Of a stretch of DNA of 32,584 bases, positions 23,027 through 30,831 are shown piece by piece. The first letter of the stretch is position 1. Each line of letters begins with the position of its first letter. The DNA comes from CAWUIO01 sp963922455 (GTDB taxonomy: Bacteria > Bacteroidota > Bacteroidia > Cytophagales > Microscillaceae): NCBI GenBank assembly GCA_963922455.1, contig CAWUIO010000076.1, positions 1 through 32,584 of the forward strand, given 5' to 3'. The notes beneath the pieces were generated by a model. That model did not search any database. It saw nothing but the letters and a program-made list of their open reading frames with translations, and was not told where the DNA came from. Position numbers and translations under genes: made by a program.

Positions 23027-26017
23027 ATGAGATTTCGCCTGACTTACAAGAAGTTAACCATTTATTACCTTTTCTCATTTTCTCTGAGTACTGCCATCTG
23101 GTTTCAAACGCCTTCCGCTTTTGCCCAAGTAGACAATACGCGCTCCATGGGGGCAATGAATCCGCAAATTTTAAAAAACCGGGCCCAATTTTTTTATAAG
23201 GAGCGAGCCATGGACTCGGCCCGTTTTTACTATCAGGCTTTGGCGGAGCAACAGATTATTCAAAATCAATGGGAGGATTGGTTGGATACTCAAAATCAAA
23301 TCTTAACCAGCTATTTTCTGGAAGGGGCTTACGAGAAAGCTCTCAAAAACGCTAAAAAGATTACAAACGATTTGCTTTCAAAAGCGGAGCAGGCTCCGGA
23401 TAAGTTGGCCCGCTATTATTATATTTTGGGCCACGTTCATAATCAGTTGAAGGATCACCAACAATCTATTATTTCCCACAAAAAAACCCTGAAATTCTTG
23501 CAAGAAAATGGAATTAACAACATTGACTTGGAGTCCAAAACCCTTCATAGCATAAGTACCAACCTTTATTATACTGACCAGCTTGCCGAGGCTGAGAAAT
23601 ATGCCAAAATGGGGCTGGCACTAGTTCAAAATACACGGTATGAAGAAATCAGACTACCACGTTATTACAATAGTCTAGGGAGTATTAATTTTTCAAGAGG
23701 AGATTACAAGGAAGCATTATATTATTATCAATCAATAGTAGACCGAGAACTTGCTCGAGTAACGCCCAGGCAAAATGCTTTATTCATCAATTATTTTAAT
23801 TCTGGTCTTTGTTACCGAAATCTTGAACTTTATAACGAAAGTAAAAATGCTTTTAAAAGAGCCATAGATTTGTACAAGGAAAACCAAAGTAATATCTCCG
23901 AAAACATATCAAAAGTTATTAATGCAATTGGTCTTACTTACTTAGATAATCAAGATCTAGATTCAGCCCTTTATTATTTTCGGCAGGCAGTTCCCCTTCT
24001 AAAAGAAAAAAATGACAAATTAGAACTTGCCATTAACTACAATGCCCAAGGCTCAACCTATTATAAAAAGACTCAAATCGATTCTGCCAGCTTTTATCTT
24101 GAAACAGCAAAGGACTTATTGTTTACTAACTCAAATAGTGAGTTTGCCAAATATTACCTCTCGATTAATTTAAAAAATCAAGGAGAAATAGCCTTAAATC
24201 AAAAGAACCTTAGTAAAGCACGTGAAGACTTCCAAGAAAGTATATCTGTCAATACTGCAAGTACCCAGATCGAGGATGCCATACGTTTCAGAAAATATCT
24301 CAGCGCCCGCTACCTAAATATGTCTTTATGGGGCTTAGCCCGTACCTACACCGCTTCTTGGCAAAACAGTCAATCTGAAGAAGACCGGGAGCAGGCCCTT
24401 AAATACTTTAGGCTATGCGACGAAGTCATGCAATCCATTCGGGATACCCGTCTTAATAAAATAGACAAAATTGTTCAGGGTGGAGATCACAATATCTACA
24501 ACGACGCTGCCTACTTCTGCCGCCAGTTAGGCCCCACCTACCTAGAAGAAACCCACTACTTTATGGAGCGGAGTAAGGCCTATGTTTTGCAAGACCTGGT
24601 GCATACGGCCCGGTCTAAAAACTTTGGGGGCATTCCTCGGGAGCTTGTCCAAGAAGAAAAAAGACTTCAAGACCAAATATTTTACTACCAACAAGGATTG
24701 CTGGGCAATACCCTCCGGGTAGATGATGCTCAAGCCATGGATAGCTTAGATCTCTGGCAGGATAAGCTAGAAAGCCACCTGGCCGATATGCAAGACGAGT
24801 ACCCCCAATATTACGCCTTAAAGTACGGGCAGAAAATCGTCACTACCGCTCAAGTACAAGCCGAAATTGACCCTCATACGGCCGTGCTTTCTTATCTCGT
24901 CGGCACAGATAAACTCATGATCCAATACCTAGACCACCAACAGTCTAGTGTATTTAGCTTCCCGATTGGAGAGGAAGAACTGGGACGAAAAACCCGGCCC
25001 TTCTTTTCGGCCATCAATGGGGTCCGGAAAAACTACCCGGCCCACGCCTACGAACTCTACGAAATCTTACTAAAACCATTTGAGGCCAATTTAGAAAATA
25101 AAAAACACCTCCTGATCGTACCGGATGGAGACCTCCACCGCATTCCTTTTGAGGCTTTGATCACTCGAGAAAGTGACCCGGTGGCGCTCAATCAACCAAG
25201 CTATGCCCAGTTAGACTATTTGATTAATCAATATACGGTTACCTACTACCCCTCCCTGACTTTAGCTTTTCACGGAGCATATCAGCCAGATCAGCGTAAT
25301 TATACCCAGGAATTTATTGGGATTGCCCCGGTTTTTGCCGATGGGGGGAACACCCTTTCCAATACACGGGCCCTAGACTACATGCAAGACAACCCAGGGG
25401 CCATCTTAGGGAAACGATTGAAACCACTTCCCTACAGTTTGGAAGAAGTACAAGCTATTGACTCCCTCTTCAAAGCCCACCAAAAATGTAGTAAGATCTT
25501 GGTACATCAGTCGGCCCGGGAAGACTCCTTAAAAATGGGCCCGGTAGACAGCCGCTGTCTTCATTTTAGCACCCACGGTTTGCTCAACCCAAGCCACCCA
25601 GAATTTTCGGGGATTGCCCTCTATCAACCTGATTCGAGTGATTACAATCGCCATCAAGAAAATGGTATTCCCATTCAAGACGGAATTTTATACCAATCCG
25701 AGATCTTTAACTTGAGGCTCAACTCGGAGCTTGTAGTTTTGAGCAGCTGTGAGAGTGGTCGGGGAAAATCAGCCCCGGGCGAGGGGATCTTATCCTTGAG
25801 TAGAGGGTTCATGTACGCTGGCGCTCCCCGCATCATCCACTCCCTTTGGAAAATAAGCGACCGGGCCACGGCCGAGATGATGATTGAGTTTTACAAATAC
25901 CAACTCGAGGGGCTATCCTACCGCAATGCCCTCAGTATGGCCAAAAGAGCGATGATTCGGGACCCTCGTAATTTTCACCCCCGTAAGTGGAGCGGTTTGT
26001 TATTGATGAGCCGTTAG
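23027..26017 (+). CDS. Exported TPR-CHAT protein (caspase-like peptidase domain)
   Basis: A 996-residue protein. The signal peptide at the 23027 start has its core at residues 12-30 and a likely cut after AFA. The ORF opens upstream at 22907, but the extra 40 residues would bury the signal, so 23027 is preferred. Residues from about 40 to 490 are tandem TPRs (repeats with A/Y-x-x-LG and ALYYYQ-type helices) for partner binding. The C-terminal CHAT domain carries the caspase-like dyad, His850 in FSTHGL and Cys908 in SSCESGRG, so it should be an active peptidase. CHAT-TPR proteins belong to caspase-like signalling systems. The TPR part is visibly AT-richer than the CHAT part. It converges with a sigma factor and membrane partner, a neighbourhood I recall as recurring in this phylum. 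Confidence 0.88.
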   Translation: MRFRLTYKKLTIYYLFSFSLSTAIWFQTPSAFAQVDNTRSMGAMNPQILKNRAQFFYKERAMDSARFYYQALAEQQIIQNQWEDWLDTQNQILTSYFLEGAYEKALKNAKKITNDLLSKAEQAPDKLARYYYILGHVHNQLKDHQQSIISHKKTLKFLQENGINNIDLESKTLHSISTNLYYTDQLAEAEKYAKMGLALVQNTRYEEIRLPRYYNSLGSINFSRGDYKEALYYYQSIVDRELARVTPRQNALFINYFNSGLCYRNLELYNESKNAFKRAIDLYKENQSNISENISKVINAIGLTYLDNQDLDSALYYFRQAVPLLKEKNDKLELAINYNAQGSTYYKKTQIDSASFYLETAKDLLFTNSNSEFAKYYLSINLKNQGEIALNQKNLSKAREDFQESISVNTASTQIEDAIRFRKYLSARYLNMSLWGLARTYTASWQNSQSEEDREQALKYFRLCDEVMQSIRDTRLNKIDKIVQGGDHNIYNDAAYFCRQLGPTYLEETHYFMERSKAYVLQDLVHTARSKNFGGIPRELVQEEKRLQDQIFYYQQGLLGNTLRVDDAQAMDSLDLWQDKLESHLADMQDEYPQYYALKYGQKIVTTAQVQAEIDPHTAVLSYLVGTDKLMIQYLDHQQSSVFSFPIGEEELGRKTRPFFSAINGVRKNYPAHAYELYEILLKPFEANLENKKHLLIVPDGDLHRIPFEALITRESDPVALNQPSYAQLDYLINQYTVTYYPSLTLAFHGAYQPDQRNYTQEFIGIAPVFADGGNTLSNTRALDYMQDNPGAILGKRLKPLPYSLEEVQAIDSLFKAHQKCSKILVHQSAREDSLKMGPVDSRCLHFSTHGLLNPSHPEFSGIALYQPDSSDYNRHQENGIPIQDGILYQSEIFNLRLNSELVVLSSCESGRGKSAPGEGILSLSRGFMYAGAPRIIHSLWKISDRATAEMMIEFYKYQLEGLSYRNALSMAKRAMIRDPRNFHPRKWSGLLLMSR

Positions 26018-26155
26018 TGGAGGCCCCAGTCTAATAAATACCTCTTGAGTTAGGGCCTTAAACGATGTGACCTGAAAAGAAGCTAGCAAATCGGCCCCGG
26101 GCTTTTGTACCCTCCATTACATAGGGCTATATTTTATTCATGTCCATACGCCAAT

Positions 26156-26287
26156 GGCTTAGGGATAGAGCGGCCTGTCTGAGCTCGTGCGGGCCTGGTG
26201 GGGAAAGGCAGCGAGTAGCGAAAGCCCGGCCCGCGCGGCCTGGGACTGAGTCATTAGACAGGTAAAGGCTTTGCGCGGGCAAGCCCC
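26156..26287 (+). repeat. Hairpin repeat family, copy 8 (subtype B)
   Basis: A full copy of 132 bp between convergent genes. Stem 1 is of the CTCG/CGAG type. Stem 2 is GCCCGCGC (26229-26236) with GCGCGGGC (26273-26280) around a 36-base loop. The 3' edge reads AAGCCCC. The 138 bases between the CHAT stop and this copy show nothing recognisable. Confidence 0.9.
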
Positions 26288-26375
26288 TTATCTTTTATAC
26301 GTATTGCAAAAAAATTCCTTTCTTGCTTCATAGAAAAAACCCATGTTATCTCCACCTATTTTTCAAGGGTCAAAT

Positions 26376-26410
26376 AAAAAAAGCGAATGTCTCCTCTCGG
26401 AAACATTCGC
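26376..26410 (-). terminator. Intrinsic terminator of the sigma/anti-sigma-like operon
   Basis: GCGAATGT (26383-26390) pairs with ACATTCGC (26403-26410) around a 12-base loop. On the minus strand it is followed by a run of seven T. It lies 66 bases after the last gene of the operon. Confidence 0.85.
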
Positions 26411-26475
26411 CCACAATTTATACAACACACCTTATTACACATTCAATTTTTCTTGGATATCAAGACCAGCTTTGT

Positions 26476-27387
26476 CTAGGGCACCCAATAAAACTTGCCA
26501 ATCCCGATCATATCTTCCCCTACGTACACTTTCCAGTAATATAAGCCTGGGGTAAACGCTTGCGTATTGGGCAGGTATTTTTGCTCCGATTCCAGCAAGG
26601 TATCGGCGAGCACCACGTGATTTTGATTGCTTAAAATCTCGATGATAAATTTTTCAGTAGGAATATTTTTAAGCACAAATTCAGGGTTTTGTTTCAGGGT
26701 ATCTCCCAAGGGCGGTTTTTCTACTAAGATATTGGAATCATCCCGAAAAGAATCTTCTATCAGGTCATCCAATACAAAGTTAGGCTCAAAATTGGCTGCG
26801 TACATCTGCTCAACCGGCACTTCGGGCAATACAGGAGGGTCCTCCCCCGTATTGGGTTCATCTACGGGGTCTTCTTGTTCGTCCCCTTTATCCGGGCTTG
26901 TAATCTCTTCCGTATTACTTGGCTCTTCAGAATTTTGATCCGGAGTGCTCGATCGAGTCTGACGTTCACCGGGATTATCATCTTGGATCACCATCGGGCC
27001 ACCCGAATCATAATCCGGCTGGGGAGCGGGCAAATTGAACAAGATAATCACCAAGATAGCCGCGGCCACGCCTCCGACCCAGTACAAGGGCAAACGTCGG
27101 TGCCGAGCTCCCGACGAACCAGCGTTTGAGTCTTGTTTTTGGTCAAGCTTACGCAGTCTTTCCCGCAATTCATTTTTTTCCGTTAGGCTAAGGTCCAAAT
27201 TTTGTTGGTAGCGTTGCTTATGCCATTCGTTAAAAAAATGTTCTACTTTCAAAAATCTTTGCAAGGAAGCCTCGCTTTCGGCATTAGATTCGGCCTCTTG
27301 CAGGAGTTGTTGAAGCGTCTTCCAATCCTCTGGGCTGAGTTCGCTTGAGTAGCGTTCCAACCAGTTTTGTAAGTCACGTTTATTCAT
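26476..27387 (-). CDS. Single-pass membrane protein, likely anti-sigma or sigma partner
   Basis: A 303-residue protein with a cytoplasmic helical N-terminus (1-85, Gln/Glu/Arg-rich), one transmembrane segment (about 101-118), an acidic Pro/Glu/Asp low-complexity linker (about 120-195), and a beta-type C-terminal domain with NFVLDDLIEDSF and a closing YYWKVYVGEDMIGIGKFYW. The gene starts 18 bases after the ECF sigma gene and shares its terminator, so it probably holds or regulates that sigma factor across the inner membrane. No ZAS zinc motif is seen, unlike classic anti-sigma factors. The outer domain might sense or bind the neighbouring CHAT protein; that is inference. Confidence 0.75.
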   Translation of the reverse strand: MNKRDLQNWLERYSSELSPEDWKTLQQLLQEAESNAESEASLQRFLKVEHFFNEWHKQRYQQNLDLSLTEKNELRERLRKLDQKQDSNAGSSGARHRRLPLYWVGGVAAAILVIILFNLPAPQPDYDSGGPMVIQDDNPGERQTRSSTPDQNSEEPSNTEEITSPDKGDEQEDPVDEPNTGEDPPVLPEVPVEQMYAANFEPNFVLDDLIEDSFRDDSNILVEKPPLGDTLKQNPEFVLKNIPTEKFIIEILSNQNHVVLADTLLESEQKYLPNTQAFTPGLYYWKVYVGEDMIGIGKFYWVP

Positions 27388-27405
27388 GTTTCAAGCGTTT
27401 TGCGA

Positions 27406-27951
27406 CTATCGGAGCAGGCTTTTTAGCTTGCTGAGACATCGCCATTTTTCTTGTGATGTTTGTTTTTTACTTTTAAAGTCCATCAATTCCGTAATTTCTT
27501 CTATACTCCTGGCTTCAAAATAGTAATAACGGACGAGGGTACGACAGCGATCCGAAAGGTGGTCGATTTGTGATTGCATTTGTTTGACCATTTCTTCCTG
27601 ATAGGACTCATCTTCTACTTCCTCCGGAATATCGGGGAAGAAGCGTTCATCCAGCTCTCGTTTTTTTTGTTTAGCCCGGGTCCGATCGTAGATTTCGTAT
27701 TTGCCTATTGCAAACAAGTATGTTTTGAGGGACGATCGAGCTTCCACATATTTACCACTCGCTATATTATTGTAGAATTTGATAATTATCTCATGATAAA
27801 TATCCTCAATAGTATTCGCGAATAATGGAAAGTGATGACGGACCCATTTTTCAAAGTCCGGTTTATACTGAAGGTATACCTCATCGAGGGCTTGCATCTC
27901 CCCTGATTTGATACGCTCTACAATGGCTTGGTCTTGGTGCTTGGCTTGCAT
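27406..27951 (-). CDS. ECF-type sigma-70 factor
   Basis: A 181-residue RNA polymerase sigma factor. Region 2 (about 20-95) shows the DIYHEIIIKFYNNI helix and SSLKTYLFAIGKYEIYDRTR, typical of the -10 binding and melting region. Region 4 (about 130-181) contains LSDRCRTLVRYYYFEARSIEEI and a helix-turn-helix-like turn, with a basic C-terminus. No extra domain is present, consistent with the ECF group. It is cotranscribed with the membrane partner downstream and converges on the CHAT gene. Its own promoter was not clearly found. Confidence 0.92.
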   Translation of the reverse strand: MQAKHQDQAIVERIKSGEMQALDEVYLQYKPDFEKWVRHHFPLFANTIEDIYHEIIIKFYNNIASGKYVEARSSLKTYLFAIGKYEIYDRTRAKQKKRELDERFFPDIPEEVEDESYQEEMVKQMQSQIDHLSDRCRTLVRYYYFEARSIEEITELMDFKSKKQTSQEKWRCLSKLKSLLR

Positions 27952-28140
27952 ATTTGATTAGTCCTGCATAAAAAGTATTCAGGCATATATCCCTTAAACT
28001 ACAGTAGATTGCAATATTACCAATTTTGCCAGAGTATGCCCGAATTTGACCCCGGAATGTTATGTTTGTTACATTTCGTGGTATCAAATACCCAAATAAG
28101 GGGGGTTTTACGCTGGTTAAGTAACTCTTTATACCCTTAT

Positions 28141-28276
28141 GGGGCTTACCGGTGCTTGAAGCCTAGGTGCCGCATTTTCCAAATCTTGGGGCACCGGTCG
28201 GGCTTGCCAGCAAAGCCGGAGCCCCCCTGCGCTCAACCCATTTCGGTCTCCGCTCTTCGAGTGGCATCCCTAAGCC
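28141..28276 (-). repeat. Hairpin repeat family, copy 9 (divergent variant)
   Basis: A divergent copy of about 136 bp on the minus strand. The edges (GGCTTAGGGAT and GGGGCTT) and AAGCCCG are kept, but the 5' block and stem 1 are changed. Stem 2 is perfect: ACCGGTGC (28148-28155) with GCACCGGT (28191-28198), loop 35. The plus-strand ORF at 28009-28317 crosses it and is not a gene. The 190 bases between the sigma gene and this copy must hold the sigma promoter; no exact -7 box was found. Confidence 0.75.
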
Positions 28277-28354
28277 AAAAGATGTGCGGCTCGGATCCTA
28301 AGGTAAGCTTACTTTAAAAAGGGTTTAGCCCTAGGCAGAAAAGGTATTTTTTCT

Positions 28355-28380
28355 TAAATTTGTGTAAGACCTCACACAAA
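28355..28380 (+). promoter_or_regulatory. Promoter -7 box overlapped by an inverted-repeat operator
   Basis: TAAATTTG (28355-28362) exactly matches TAnnTTTG. It is overlapped by TTTGTGT (28359-28365) and ACACAAA (28374-28380), a perfect 7-bp inverted repeat with an 8-base spacer. A shifted reading, TGTGT with TCACA 6 bases apart, is one base off the classical CRP/FNR-type site TGTGA-N6-TCACA. A protein bound here would cover the start of transcription and repress the AsmA operon. Confidence 0.45.
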
Positions 28381-28466
28381 CCCAGGATTCAAAACCCCCA
28401 AAAGGAGCAAAATTATATTTCTCCATTTTATCCTAAACATCCGGTATCTAATTATTCATCCAGCTT

Positions 28467-30824
28467 ATGAAGCCACGGATTTGGAGAGTCCTGTCCCTTT
28501 CAGCTTGTCTCTCCCTAATTTGGATCATGATCGTTTGGTCGAGCGGTTACCTATACCAAGACACGGTTTTTAAACGAGTCAAGCATTACTTAAGCCAAGA
28601 GTTTAACTGGCAACTCCAAGCCCATTCGGCCCAGCTCCTATTATGGCAGCCTTGGTCAAACCTACATTTGGCCCTCGGGAAAGCAAGCTTAAGCCCTCAG
28701 TCAACTCAGGCAGATCATAAAATTTTCGAGTTGGAACAGCTTACTATCAGTATTGACCCTTGGAAGCTTTGGCAAGGAGAAATACGCATACGAGAAATGA
28801 AACTTCAAAAAGGGCGTATCTACGTGGAGACCTCAAACAAAAATGCTCAGGAAGCCCTGGAACAAATCCTCCAATCTACCGCCATCATGGCTTGGCAACT
28901 CCTGGATATCCAGCTAAACTTATACCACAGCCCAGGAGAATTGGCCCAAAGCCTTTATATACCCCAATTTTACTTGCGTCAGGCGCTATATTCAAAATCG
29001 GCCGTATCTTGGCACGTGCAAGGCTCTTTTACCAGCCAAGGCTTCGAGAGCTATATGGTCCCCTACTTTCCGCAAGATACATTCCTACTAGAAGGGGCAA
29101 CTCAATATGTGCTTCAAAATCGGGCCTGGCACATGCCACAAATTACACTAGATTTTCGGGAGAGCCATTGGCAAGTACAAGCCAGGTATGCGTTTCCCAC
29201 CCAAGACGTCTCTATTCGCTTTGAAGCCCTTCCTCCCTTTAAAAAAACCTTATGGGCCATCCTCCCACCGGTCTATCATAAGCCTCTATCTCCCCTGGAT
29301 ATTAACGGTGCGTTAAAAGCTCAGGGCTCCTTAAAAGGAACTTTAAGTCACACCGAATCCCTCCGATTGTCTTTAGACTTTAGGGGAGAAAAGCTGAGTA
29401 TCGGTTCTCCATTTAGTATCCGTCAATCCATTCAGGATTTTGATATTGCCGGTAGTCTTCGCTTCCTTGGACTCAAGGCTGACAAGCATTCCTATCTAAC
29501 TATTAACACTTTGCGAGGGAGCTTGGCCAATCAAAAATTTCGGGCTCAACTTAGCTTACAAAACCTAAGTCATCCCTACCTACGGGGTAAAGTCGAGGCG
29601 GGAATTGATCTGGCAGCTTTCCAACAGTTTTATCCATTGCCTGCTATTCAAGAAACTAACGGGCTTTTAGGGCTCGATATTGAATTCTGGGGAGCTTATC
29701 GGGATATACTGCGGGCTGATAGCCTTAAGCGCCAAGCCGGACTTATTGGTACCGTAGAGTGTATTGATGCCATGCTAAAGACGCAGGGCCCTCAGCTCCA
29801 ATTACAAGACTTACAAGCCAAACTGCAACTTAAGCCCGAGCATTGGCAACTCCTTTGGCTCAAAGCCCAAACGCCTATGGGGGCATTGAGCACTCAAGCC
29901 GACATTTTCATTCATCCCACAGGATTTGAGGAGGACATGCCCGAATTTCAGGTACAATCGAGTATTCACCTTCCCCGATTGAGCCTTAGCCCTCCTCCAG
30001 AAGGGGCGTTTTATTTTTCTCAACTGCCTTTCATCTTGCCTAGCAATTGGTCTTGGGAGGCCGAGTTGAGAGCCGATAAACTTGAATGGGCCAGTTTAGC
30101 TTCGCAAAACCTGCACGCTACCCTCCAAGGCAAGGGTTCTTTATTAGAAATACAACAACTTCGCACCGATGCCTACCAAGGTAAGCTGCGCATGAGCGGC
30201 TTTGTACAGTTTAGGCCAAATGAACCTGCTCGTTGGGACGGACAAATACAGATACAAGAAATGCAAATCGGTCAGTTTATGCAGGCAGCGCATTTTTTAC
30301 CCGTTTATCTGCGCCAACCGCCCCTCATACGGGGTCTCTGGAATGCTCAAGTACAATACGGAATTCGGTTTGACCCTCAAAAACACTATCCTGAGGGCTT
30401 TATGAACATACAAAATCAGATACGTCAGGGTAACTTGCATGTAGACCGGTTCCGGCAAGAATTTGTTCAGGAAGCAGGGCTCGCTACTGAAATAAAACCA
30501 GGGTTTGATCACTTAAAACTGCAACTGGCTATCCGGGACCGACACGTATTTATCCCAGAAATGAAGCTTCAAGAAGGCAGTCAAGCATATTCGGCTTTTG
30601 GCTTTTTATATAATCACCCCAAGCCCGAGTTTGAACTTTTTCTTGAGAAAAAGGGAGCTACGGGGCTTCCCCTAGAACGGGTGATCCTAAAAGGAAAACC
30701 CCAAGAATACCGCTATTGGAAACAAGCTCCCTCTCCAAGCAAGAGCGATAGTGCCTGGAAAAAGGAACAAAATACCCTCAAAAAGCTTTATGAAAGTTTA
30801 GGACAAGCCGAACAATCAAACTAG
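28467..30824 (+). CDS. AsmA-like inner-membrane/periplasmic protein
   Basis: A 785-residue protein anchored by one N-terminal helix (about residues 9-27), with the remainder periplasmic and beta-rich. The N-terminal region (KHYLSQEFNWQLQAHSAQLLLWQPWSNLHL style, then IFELEQLTISIDPWKLW near 85-105 and LQKGRIYVE) matches the start of AsmA-family proteins, which bridge the periplasm and affect outer-membrane lipid transport in bacteria. Later segments repeat short amphipathic strands with Gln/Ser. It begins the likely operon with the aminotransferase (7-base gap) and then the lipoprotein. The operator-like inverted repeat lies about 90 bases upstream. Confidence 0.85.
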   Translation: MKPRIWRVLSLSACLSLIWIMIVWSSGYLYQDTVFKRVKHYLSQEFNWQLQAHSAQLLLWQPWSNLHLALGKASLSPQSTQADHKIFELEQLTISIDPWKLWQGEIRIREMKLQKGRIYVETSNKNAQEALEQILQSTAIMAWQLLDIQLNLYHSPGELAQSLYIPQFYLRQALYSKSAVSWHVQGSFTSQGFESYMVPYFPQDTFLLEGATQYVLQNRAWHMPQITLDFRESHWQVQARYAFPTQDVSIRFEALPPFKKTLWAILPPVYHKPLSPLDINGALKAQGSLKGTLSHTESLRLSLDFRGEKLSIGSPFSIRQSIQDFDIAGSLRFLGLKADKHSYLTINTLRGSLANQKFRAQLSLQNLSHPYLRGKVEAGIDLAAFQQFYPLPAIQETNGLLGLDIEFWGAYRDILRADSLKRQAGLIGTVECIDAMLKTQGPQLQLQDLQAKLQLKPEHWQLLWLKAQTPMGALSTQADIFIHPTGFEEDMPEFQVQSSIHLPRLSLSPPPEGAFYFSQLPFILPSNWSWEAELRADKLEWASLASQNLHATLQGKGSLLEIQQLRTDAYQGKLRMSGFVQFRPNEPARWDGQIQIQEMQIGQFMQAAHFLPVYLRQPPLIRGLWNAQVQYGIRFDPQKHYPEGFMNIQNQIRQGNLHVDRFRQEFVQEAGLATEIKPGFDHLKLQLAIRDRHVFIPEMKLQEGSQAYSAFGFLYNHPKPEFELFLEKKGATGLPLERVILKGKPQEYRYWKQAPSPSKSDSAWKKEQNTLKKLYESLGQAEQSN

Positions 30825-30831
30825 TACCTAT

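Noticed and set aside
23027..26017. TPR-CHAT as part of a type III-E CRISPR (craspase) system
   Set aside because: No CRISPR repeats or cas genes in the window, and the protein has a signal peptide for export, which does not suit that role.
1123..28276. The 130-bp repeats as ordinary intrinsic terminators
   Set aside because: Most lack T-runs, they occur in divergent upstream regions, and separate real terminators exist near several of them.
28009..28317. 102-residue ORF upstream of the AsmA gene
   Set aside because: It crosses repeat copy 9 and the region before the AsmA promoter, with no protein features.
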